Part shown: piece after piece, positions 56,201-64,000 of the stretch
Position numbering within the stretch: the first letter of the stretch is position 1
How the letters are laid out: every line of letters begins with the position of its first letter
Assembly: GCA_009733575.1 (NCBI GenBank)
Contig: ML769399.1
Span: 346,653-410,652 of the forward strand
Direction: 5' to 3'
From: Gymnopus androsaceus JB14
Lineage: Eukaryota > Basidiomycota > Agaricomycetes > Agaricales > Omphalotaceae
Length of the DNA stretch: 64,000 nt
Program-made: the position numbers and the translations under genes
The notes under the pieces: model-generated
Databases searched by the model: none
The model's input: only the letters and a program-made list of their open reading frames with translations
Told to the model about the DNA's origin: nothing

Positions 56201-56538
56201 TTAGGGCATGCCACCGTAACCGTCTGTGACGGTCGACGGGACGGTCGTATTGGGACCGTGCCCGTCCCGTCTTGGTTTTTCTGGGACCGTAATTTGCCGT
56301 CCCGTTTCGCCCGTTACGGTCGTAATTACGAGTGTTAGAAAATATCAGTATGGAAGAGGTTTTTTTGTAAAAATTTTGCATGGACTTCCCACTTGAGGGT
56401 CTATTGTACTATATCATGGCATAAAATAAGTTTTTTATTTACGAAAGGGCTTGCTCTTTGTAGTTTAAATCCTCCAGAGGCATGTGAAAATATTCCGGGA
56501 TCACCTCCTCAGTGTAAAATGATTGTTTAATGACCATT

Positions 56539-56710
56539 CATCAGCAGAACCTGGGTGAACGCTACAGCAACTGTAGCAGCTTATAGCAATCCATAGCAGC
56601 CACAGCACTGTACAGTGCTGTGGAATGCTATGAGGTCCTATGAGGTCCTGTAAGATGCTGTAGGTTGACCGTTGCTCGAGCATTCTGACACCTGTCATTT
56701 CCAGCTGATG
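56539..56710. mobile_element. Hairpin element with 10-nt-periodic arms (copy 2), inside the hAT element
   Basis: Left end CATCAGCAGAACCTGGGTG; right end degenerate (CAGCTGATG). The arms show 10-nt steps: left GCTACAGCAA, TTATAGCAAT, CCATAGCAGC; centre CACAGCACTGTACAGTGCTG; right GCTATGAGGT, CCTATGAGGT, CCTGTAAGAT, GCTGTAGGTT. Length about 172 bp, close to copy 1, though the repeated word differs. Confidence 0.6.
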
Positions 56711-57094
56711 GATACGGCAACGGGGACCTTGGATGCTATTTAATCAACAGTTTTGAGTCTTGACGAGTTCGATGTCTTTTCCTCCCCCCACTAAGCTCAA
56801 CTTGACTCAGACTGTAAGTTCTGCTCTCTGCAATTTTTTTTTTTACTCGGAGGCTCTAATTATATGTCTGATGACATTTTTTAGTGTCATTCGATGACAT
56901 GGTAGGAGTCAAAGTTAATTAGCCTCATATACAATTTTATGCTACTTGTGGACCTGGTGGATGAGTCGAGTATGTATGTTGTAGTATTAGTAGTGTTTAG
57001 AACCACCAATAAAATGATTTTATAAATATTTTGCTAGTATTTTGCTCTCGCGAGCCAGGGAAACAATTCGTAAGGATAATATATTTGGTATTGA

Positions 57095-57271
57095 ATCAGT
57101 ATTGAATAGAACCCTGATCGCGGCGTTCCCGCGAAGTCCACAGCGATCCACAGCAACCCATAGCATCCCACAGTTCTGTACAGAGGGGTACCTTGCTATG
57201 GGTCCTATAAGTGCTGTGGGTTCTGTACAGAGCTGTACAGCTCTGTACAGAACACCCAGGTTTTGCTGATG
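57095..57271. mobile_element. Hairpin element with 10-nt-periodic arms (copy 3), inside the hAT element
   Basis: Right end CACCCAGGTTTTGCTGATG is intact; the left end (ATCAGTATTGAATAGAACCC) is degenerate. Arms in 10-nt steps: left CCACAGCGAT, CCACAGCAAC, CCATAGCATC, CCACAGTTCT; right GCTATGGGTC, CTATAAGTGC, TGTGGGTTCT, GTACAGAGCT, GTACAGCTCT, GTACAGAACA. Length about 177 bp. Confidence 0.6.
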
Positions 57272-57514
57272 TTTTAAGGTTTCTACAGCACGTTGAAGGG
57301 GTGTAGACAAATCTAGTCAGCTTACAATACCTCCAGGTAAGTCATTGCATCAAATTATTGACCTTCAAAGCCATTAAAGGCGTGGGAAACCGTATACCGT
57401 ATACGGGACGGTTACGGGGGCTACCGTACCGTTTCTGATTATTTTATTACGGTTACGCCCGTATTTTTGACGGCCGTGACCGTTTACGGGACGGTGACAT
57501 GCCCTAATTTGGAT

Positions 57515-57834
57515 CGACTCCGAATCACGTTGATCGTACTTTCTATGCAAAAGGCGCGCAGTGAATGGGCCCAGTATGTCGTCCTCATCTCCCTGAATTC
57601 ACACCAACTGTAATAAAAAGATTGAATAGAAGAATAAAATGATTTTTGTATGTATTTATCAAATTAAGTATGAACTGAACAATAAAGAAGCAATAGAAGC
57701 GAGATTGGGGAGTTGAATGTCTGGTGAGGACTGGAACCGAAGAAGGCCTTGCTAATGGAACCAATTACCTACTGTACTCTACCCCCACATTAAAACAACG
57801 ATCTGCTTTAGCCTTTGATTGCAAATGAAGTCTC
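57515..57834. other. 3' flank of the NLR gene
   Basis: No gene recognised; AT-rich, probably with the NLR polyadenylation region (AATAAAATGATT and AACAATAAAGAAG on either strand). Confidence 0.35.
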
Positions 57835-60688
57835 CTAAGGGTCACTAAGTTGTTTCCTAAAAGTACCATGTAGACTTTGAATACACTGGGCAGCTCCAAG
57901 CTGATCACCAATCTTCTCAAACTGAGTTTTGGCCTTGGTGAGAAGTGATTTAGCCTCAGAATACTTGTCTTCCATTCTGCAAATATTGCCCAGACTTTGA
58001 ATACACTGGGCAGTTCCATGCTGATTGCCAATCTTCTCAAATTGAGTTTTAGCCTCTATGAGAAGTGATTTGGCCTCAGGAAATCCATCTTGCTTTCTAC
58101 AACTTGAAATGTTGCCCAGATTTTGAATACACTGGGCAGCTCCAAGCTGATCTCCAACCTTCTCGAATTGGGTTTTGGCCTCCATGAGAAGCAATTTAGC
58201 TTCTGAATATTCATTTTTTATTCTGCAAATATCTCCCAGACTTTGAATACACTGGGCAGCTCCAGGTTGATCACCAACCTTCTCAAATTGAGTTTTGGCC
58301 TCTGTGAGAAGTATTTTAGCCTCAGAATATTCACCTTGCATCCTGCAAATATCTCCCAGACTTTGAATGCACTGGAAAGCTCCAAGCTGATTGCCAACCT
58401 TGTTAAATTGGTATGTGGCCTCTGTGAGAAGTAATTTAGCCTCAGAATATTCATTTTGCATTCCATAAATACTTCCCAGACTTTTAATACACTGGGCAGC
58501 TCCAAGCTGATTGCCAACCTTCTCAAATTGGGTTTTGGCTCCTGTGAGAAGTAGTTTGGCTTCAGAATATTCACCTTGTATGCTGCAAATATCTCCCAGA
58601 TGTTGAATACACTGGGAAGCTCCAAGCTTATTGCCAACCTTTTCAAATTGGGTTTTTGCCTCCATGAGAAGTAATTTTGCCTCAGGATATTCATCTTGCA
58701 TTCTGCAAATATCTCCCAGATTTTGAATACACTGGGCAGCTCCAAGCTGATTTCCAAACTGATTGCTAATTTTCTCAAATTGGATTTTGGCATCTGTGAG
58801 AAGTAGTTTTGCCTCAGAATATTCACTTTGCATTCTGCAAATATCACCCAGACTTTGAGTACACTGGGCAACTCCAAGCTGATTGCCAACCCAGTCAAAT
58901 TTAGTTTTGGCCTCTGCAAGAAGTAGTTTAGCCTCAGAATACTTATGTTGCATTCTCCAAATATCTCCCAGACTTTGAATGCATTGGGCAACTCCAAGCT
59001 GATTGCCAACCTTCTCAAATTGGGTTAAAGCCTCTGTGAAAAGTAATTTAGCCTCCAAGTACTCATTTTGCATTCTCCAAATATTGCCCAGATATTGAAG
59101 ACATTTTGCATTATTGTTTTCTATGATTTCTTTCTGCTCATCAATGTTCATGTCCTTGAGTTTCAGTTGGATGGTTTCAATTTCTGTTATTGCCCTTTGA
59201 TAATATCCCATCCAGAATAACCTGTCTTCTTTCACAAATCTCAGCATTATTTCTTCCTCATATCCCTGATTCCAGGTCTGAGCAAGTGCAACATCAATTA
59301 ATTGAAGATTGATTGGGGAGAATTTGGAATATTGTGCAAAGTCACAAAGACCATCCAGATACTCTCTCTCAATTGAATTTTTTAATAGTATTTCAAGGAT
59401 CTTTGTTATATTGCCACTGTGGGCTTCAATCACATCCTGGTCCTGTCCAGGGGAATGATCCCTTAATAGCTTTACATAATATCTGCCCATTTGGCTCAAA
59501 TGACCCTCTTGAGTGGGATACTTGATTTGTAAATCCTCTCGAATGGGTGACAGCATTCTAAGACAGTCATTTTCCTGATAGATGAGAGCTGATGCAAGAA
59601 GAGAAATAACAGAGACTTCAAGGTCAATATCAGACTCCACTACCAATTGTGCCAAAGTCTCTTGCCACTGTGGAACCCCATTTGGCAAAAAGGACAATAT
59701 TGGTAGAATGTTAATGCATTCTCTGTTTGGGGATCCCACCAACATTTGCAGTGATATATCAATAGAGATAGATACACTGCTGTGCCGGCTGGATGCTGCA
59801 CCAATTTTAAGCATCCTTGTTTTCTGCTCCTTCCACTTCCTCATCAATACATCCAAGGAGAGCTGCTTCTTTAGCTGTGCAATGAGAAGAATTGCCAATG
59901 GCATACAATCAACCTCCTTCAATAACCAGTCCAATTTTGCTACATTCTCACTTTGGGAATTGGAGATCAACATAAATGCTTGTCTAGCTGGCTCCAAGTC
60001 AAGTGTGGGCAAACCTGAGCAGCCCCCTAATTTGTACCACTTTCGGAATCCAGGTCCATCAGCAGCTCTCATTGTCAATACTATGGAGACTAGCTCCTGA
60101 TCCCATATCCACTCAATAAGGTTTTGAACTGCCATTTGATCACCACTTGTGTTCCATGGTGTTTCAAAGTTGTCCAAGACAAGTAGCATTGGATCTTGGG
60201 ATAGCTCTAGGCATTTTTGTAATGTTTTGTAAGGATCATGCCCCTCAGTAACTGACAATCCCAAGGCTTGAAGTATCACTTGAATGAGACTAGAGGCACC
60301 AGAGCAAATCTCACAGGGCACAAAGTATCTTTCATCCTTGAACTTGTCTATAACAGCCTTGTGTTTCATGATGTGCAAGGCCAAAGCTGTTTTTCCAATC
60401 CCTCCTACTCCCAGAATAGCAAGATGAGCCTGTTTGTTTTCACCAGTGAGCTCTTGAACAGCTTCAGCAATCAGTCCCTCTCTGCCAGTGAACACAGTAG
60501 GGGCAGCCTGTGTTGCAAGTTTGATTTTTCTTGTACCGCAAACTTAAGTGCCTTTCTTTAGAATTATAAAAATTTACTTACTCATAAGTTATGATTGCAT
60601 TTTGATTGAAGTGGGGCTCAAGAGATCCAGCTGGATCGAGGATAAATTGGCCACCATGGATGGAAAAATGGTGAGCTTGATGAAACAT
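57835..60688 (-). CDS. NLR-type protein: NB-ARC NTPase plus ten near-identical TPR repeats
   Basis: Two exons (60688-60582 and 60529-57835) encode 933 residues. Exon 1, MFHQAHHFSIHGGQFILDPA, resembles the short glycine-containing leader (FxIxGGxF) of many Agaricomycete NLRs. The 52-bp intron joins TYE to KIKLATQAAPTVFTGREGL. The NB-ARC domain has the P-loop GVGGIGKT (about residues 76-83), Walker B LLVLDNFETPW (about 151-161) and a helical section to about 505. From about 511 to the end are ten 40-residue TPR-like repeats plus a partial one, for example QCIQSLGDICRMQGEYSEAK then ILLTEAKTQFEKVGDQPGAA. NLRs are NTP-driven switches that oligomerise on sensing a ligand through the repeats; in fungi some act in non-self recognition and cell death. 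No effector domain is visible. The gene looks intact. Confidence 0.88.
57838..59106 (-). repeat. Array of about 120-bp coding repeats (TPR units) within the NLR
   Basis: Ten consecutive units, eight of exactly 40 codons, one of 44 (an inserted NQFG) and one of 42. DNA identity between units is high, for example CCCAGACTTTGAATACACTGG recurs in pieces at almost every 120-bp step on the plus strand. Such homogeneity suggests recent unit duplication or gene conversion. Confidence 0.85.
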
Positions 60689-61670
60689 GGTGTTGGTAGA
60701 TAAAGATCAAGAGCGAGCCGTCACTGTCACATCGTGTTGATCAAATGATCTCTAGGCATGGCGCTTCTTTCTTTTCATCATTCCATTTCTTAGGTTTGAC
60801 TTCTTTCATCTTCCCATAGATGACAATTACCTCCCTTGGTTGTCAGATTCCAGGTCAGATTCCAGGTCAATACCTATCGAGACTCGAATTCTACTTACTC
60901 TTAGCTCCTCCTCAACTGCTAATCAAGTACAGACTGTTGATATCAACAGAATCCCAATCCGGACTTGCTTGCTAAATAAGGTGGGCCCTTTGGTTGGGGT
61001 TGCAGCCGCCAGATCCTATCACCTTTCGCAGACTCGCAGAGACTACATGCACTGTGCTCAGGTGGTCTACCCACCAGGTATTCCCTTGAACTTGTTGCTC
61101 TGCAATCCTCACTTAGATCATTCACGCTGAACAATCAAGGCATCAGGAAGCCCGCTCGAAGTCTCGACAGATGATATCGATTTCATCTGTGTTCTGCTCC
61201 AAGTCTCGGTGTTTGACAGCAAGTTTGCAGCTTGAAATAATAGCATTAATAGAGAGTCGATGCAAACACTGAACGTCAAGATGATTCCAAACTATGTAGT
61301 CTCGAAACACAAGAACTTGGACTGCATAGTCTAATTCAGATTACTCACAGATCTCTCTACTTACAGTAAGTGCCCTCTATCTGCTCGACAATCACTAGTA
61401 TCCTAGTCTCTTTTTCCCTGCTAAAGCACTCAAAAGTCCACCAATCTCAATCCCAGTTCCAATCCCAATCATACATGACACAATGACAGTTGGGCAGGCT
61501 CAATGACAAGGGTCTTGCAACAGTCGTCATGTAAAAACGTCCAAGAACATTCATATCAATCTATCACACATTCCAAAATAGTTGAATATTGTATAAATTA
61601 GACCATTCCTGAAAGCAAACTCAGAATATCGGATTGATCTGCATCCAGAAATCGCCTCCAGCTCACAACA
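60689..61670. other. Divergent intergenic region between NLR and receptor-like gene 3
   Basis: No gene recognised. A short direct repeat, CAGATTCCAGGT, occurs twice at 60844-60868. It should contain both promoters. Confidence 0.4.
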
Positions 61671-62632
61671 ATGGCAGATGAAGGACAAGAAATTGCGTTT
61701 GCTGGAACTCCAACATTTCAAAATCTTTGTGAAATGATATTCCTTTGTGGAGTCAATGGTAAGATATACATTTAATGCATTCTTACTTATTTGTTCATTC
61801 CATAGGAGGATATATCTTGGCTTTTGCCATTGGGATGCGAATTCTGCTGTAGGTACCGTATCTGATTGGCATATATGCTTTTCGTTGCAGTATTCTCATT
61901 TCCACTAGACAAAAGGAAAACTACAGCCGGGCACGCAAAGCGTTAATTGGGCTCCTTCTTGCAGGATTTGTTTTTACGCTCCTTTACATTTGCGAAGTTA
62001 TTATAGGCAGTTTGGTCATCCTCAAGTTTGGGCTGGTAGTGTCGCTTCCGGGAGGGCTTGCAGCACAAGAAATGGCTGCCAACTCACAATCAGCATTAAT
62101 GTCATCCCTAGTTTTGCAGTCATTGTGCGGGGATGTCATGGTGAAATTTATATAAATCAAGTTATGAAAATGACTGATCAATATTCACGTATCTTAATGT
62201 TCAGTATTTAATCGCTGATGCAGTTATAGTTTGGAGAGCTTGGGCAATATGGGTGGAGAAGAGCAATATCAAATGGAGCCTGTTCATTCTACTTCTGCTA
62301 GATATAGGTGATATCTCGCCTTATTTCTCACCTCCGGCCCCATTGACAAGTAGCCAGGTGTCACCATTGCGGATATTATTACTGACGCTGAATTTGATAC
62401 CAATCCTAATACGAGGCCAATTCCTACGGAAACCTTGGATTGGGTAGGTATTGTGCTTAGCTTGACAGTAAATATTGTGGCAACACTGCTGATAGCATAT
62501 CGGGCATGGTGAGCACTGCACTCCATTGATTATTAAATTCCAAGTGATTCAGCACTCATGATATGTTCTGAACTCATTAGGGCACATCATAGATCAATAC
62601 AGACATTTGCTCCCAACAGAAAAACACAAGTA

Positions 62633-63606
62633 AGATAGAGGACAGGCAAACCCGGCCAACCCCACGTGGCAGATTGTGATGCCCTTTATCTGGTAATTCT
62701 CATCAGTATAGCTACTTTTCAATAAATTGTGCTCTTTCTAAGGGCTATTGACAAAATCTGCTCCCAACGATCAATGAGAACGTATCTCATCTCAATGATC
62801 AGCTTTTTTCTATACTTTTAAACTAAAAAATGAGAGAGAAATATGAGATACAATTCTGGCTACTTCCGCTAATCGCGCTAATCACGAAAAGTAAGATTTC
62901 CGTTTAAGCTTTTCCATCGTTTACTTTCTTTTTCTTCGCATTTACAGATGGGCAAGTGCAAAAATTGGGTACAGAGCCATGTTTCAAACTGGATCTATCG
63001 CTTTTATCCAGAGTCCAGTAGAGAGGAGGACCTTCATCGGAACACCTTGGAAGCATTGGAGCAGGTTCCTTTGATTACAATCTGTCGATTTGTTGTATGG
63101 ACTTACCAATTCATGGATACTTATGCTCAAGGACTGAATGGACGACAAGCTGCTTGGGCTGCTTGCAAATACAGAGGTCACCGGCGTATACTCCCTGATT
63201 CAATTATGCAAGAATTGCTTGACAAAAACATCACCTAGTACATATTCTTATTGTTATTATTGCATTGTATATGCTTATCCTGTATCCATGGTCATATATG
63301 TATCATATCTTCGCTTGTATATAGTTATAGTGTACACTTCTTCACTTGTAATTAGCAATACTCATACATCTTGATAGTATTTTGTATATAACTCGCACAG
63401 ATTCCATTGAAAAATCACAGGTAAAATTGGATAACCTTATGAGATATATTTAAATGAAACATTCGAGGTGGATTTTGTATAACAACTCTGGTTGGGCTAA
63501 TAAGAGGCGAAGAAGAGTTTACGCATGGAAAATTACTAAATAAGGAGCGTGATGTAACGTGTGACATGCTCACGTGGGGTTGGCCGGGTTTGCCTGTCCT
63601 CTATCT
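62633..63606. mobile_element. 974-bp DNA transposon with 36-bp perfect inverted ends and TA target duplication
   Basis: The left end (62633-62668) starts AGATAGAGGACAGGCAAA and continues CCCGGCCAACCCCACGTG; the right end (63571-63606) is its exact reverse complement over 36 bp. A TA dinucleotide flanks both sides (62631-62632, 63607-63608), the signature of Tc1/mariner-superfamily insertion. Perfect termini point to recent movement. The element lies inside a coding exon of receptor-like gene 3. It holds only a short transposase-like remnant and is therefore probably non-autonomous. Confidence 0.9.
62948..63238 (+). CDS. Transposase-like remnant inside the TA-flanked element
   Basis: A 96-residue frame begins MGKCKNWVQSHVSNWIYRFY and ends LLDKNIT. 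A splice-acceptor-like TTTACAG directly precedes the ATG, so it may be the last exon of a longer gene whose front was deleted. The core ITICRFVVWTYQFMDTYAQG then LNGRQAAWAACKYRGHRRIL resembles, from memory, the C-terminal F-RF-DAY-GL-G-A-WA-KKYRGHR-P pattern of DDE-type transposases that are abundant in Agaricomycete genomes. No DDE catalytic triad is present. It may be a degenerate leftover or a short DNA-binding-type product. Confidence 0.5.
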   Translation: MGKCKNWVQSHVSNWIYRFYPESSREEDLHRNTLEALEQVPLITICRFVVWTYQFMDTYAQGLNGRQAAWAACKYRGHRRILPDSIMQELLDKNIT

Positions 63607-64000
63607 TAGAAATGATCCTTTTTCTGGTTGTTGAATCTGGAGCAATTTTTGGTGTTGTTCAGGTTTGTGATGATCTTTTGAGAATTATTAAAAAGTACTT
63701 ACTGCAAGTCTGCAACTATATTTAAAGATATTCAGTATTGTTTTCCAAGCATTGGATGTGCATGCAACTCCACTCTCCCCCGTTGATACTGCAAGTACCT
63801 TTGTCCAAGGTTTATATGCATATAGTGCTGTAAGTGAACCTTCCCATTAAGAATCCAAATTCGGAGTTGACCAATGCTCCTTGCTTTCGGGTTACAGGCT
63901 ATTAATCCAGTTGCCCTTATCATCCTGGTGCAAACAGGCAGCACATATGATCACAGCTTTCATCTGGAGGAAGGGGAAGAAATAAAATTGCCAACCGTTC

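Larger units (their letters stand above)
56201..57506. mobile_element. Non-autonomous hAT-like DNA transposon, 1306 bp
   Basis: The ends are inverted: TAGGGCATGCCACCGT at 56201 and its complement ACGGTGACATGCCCTA ending at 57506 (one mismatch in 16). ATTTGGAT flanks both sides (56193-56200 and 57507-57514), an exact 8-bp target duplication, which is the hAT hallmark. Within about 150 bp of each end there are many ACCGT/ACGGT words (ACGGTCGACGGGACGGTCG, TACCGTATACGGGACGGTT), like the subterminal transposase-binding repeats of hAT elements. No transposase frame is present, so it would need an enzyme from elsewhere. It contains two of the hairpin elements described separately. Confidence 0.88.
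61671..64000 (+). pseudogene. Seven-TM receptor-like gene 3, interrupted by a transposon and cut by the window edge
   Basis: Starts MADEGQEIAFAGTPTFQNLC. Exons read GGYILAFAIGMRILL, RKALIGLLLAGFVFTLLYIC, ALMSSLVLQSLCGD, DAVIVWRAWAIWVEKSNIKW, GVTIADIITDAEFD, LDWVGIVLSLTVNIVATLLI, AYRAW and HHRSIQTFAPNRKTQ. Here the coding exon is split by the 974-bp element at 62633-63606. Beyond it the frame resumes at EMILFLVVESGAIFGVVQ, then IFSIVFQALD and AINPVALIILVQTGSTYDHS, running to the end of the window. The VESGA block and the last membrane segment show the same family as the pair at 28-34 kb, but this copy is clearly diverged and on the other strand. With the insertion present the frame hits a TAG seven bases into the element, so the allele should be null or truncated. 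Confidence 0.75.

Noticed and set aside
56539..57271. One 733-bp element bounded by CATCAGCAGAACCTGGGTG and its inverted copy
   Set aside because: Degenerate partner ends at 56710 and 57095 and the roughly 175-bp size of copy 1 fit two separate short elements better, although a single larger element cannot be excluded.
57838..59106. Possible CRISPR-like regular array
   Set aside because: The 120-bp period is coding TPR repeats in a eukaryotic gene, with no spacer structure.
58243..60100. Plus-strand and second minus-strand frames across the NLR
   Set aside because: Shadow frames created by the homogeneous repeat array; the 933-residue frame explains them.

Overview
The window is from a filamentous basidiomycete, most probably an Agaricomycete. 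Protein genes are broken by many short introns of about 45-65 bp with GT...AG ends, and there are no bacterial-type operons. The gene families fit mushroom-forming fungi: an etherase-type GST, a fungal seven-TM family ending in (I)VRxGLG, an NB-ARC/TPR NLR, GPI-anchored Ser/Thr-rich proteins and a modular GH18 chitinase. No rRNA, CRISPR array or prokaryotic feature was seen. All calls come from reading the sequence; no database search was possible.

Left end (1-5.3 kb): degraded transposon DNA. It holds a non-LTR endonuclease fragment running off the window edge, an ORF1-like pseudogene with an in-frame stop, a cluster of short AAAGTCAATGG-type repeats and a displaced 129-bp copy of part of the ORF1-like gene. 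From 5.3 to 28 kb is a normal gene-rich block: an orphan protein, a MUP1-like methionine permease (-), a decayed F-box gene (+), a three-finger C2H2 protein (-), a GPI-anchored Ser/Thr-rich protein (+), a secreted GH18 chitinase with a chitin-binding module (-), an NAD(P)-binding epimerase/NmrA-like protein (+), a DUF1295 membrane protein (+), the THO complex subunit 1 (-) and a secreted GH32 invertase/inulinase (-).

28.5-34.7 kb is a tandem duplication of a seven-TM receptor-like gene. Both copies carry three IQPF-x-LKY motifs in the cytoplasmic tail, and upstream DNA was duplicated too. From 34.8 to 48.3 kb come a Dma1-type FHA-RING ubiquitin ligase (with an inverted broken copy of one segment 3 kb away), a tRNA-Pro and a Pro-like tRNA relic, an expansin-like double-psi beta-barrel protein, a second GPI Ser/Thr-rich protein, two intron-bearing tRNA-Thr(TGT) genes, the V-ATPase V0 subunit a, an etherase-type GST and a third GPI-type gene broken by a stop. 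48.4-55.3 kb has decayed direct duplications, a secreted orphan protein and a zinc-type oxidoreductase.

55.5-57.5 kb is a nest of mobile DNA: a non-autonomous hAT element with an exact 8-bp target duplication, holding two of three roughly 175-bp hairpin elements whose stems repeat with a 10-nt period. After it lies an intact NLR (NB-ARC plus ten near-identical 40-residue TPRs). The right end is a third, diverged seven-TM gene interrupted in a coding exon by a 974-bp TA-flanked element with perfect 36-bp inverted ends.

The most novel items are the 10-nt-periodic hairpin family, the TIR element whose removal rejoins the receptor gene, the repeated receptor-tail motif, and the NLR repeat array with signs of recent internal homogenisation.
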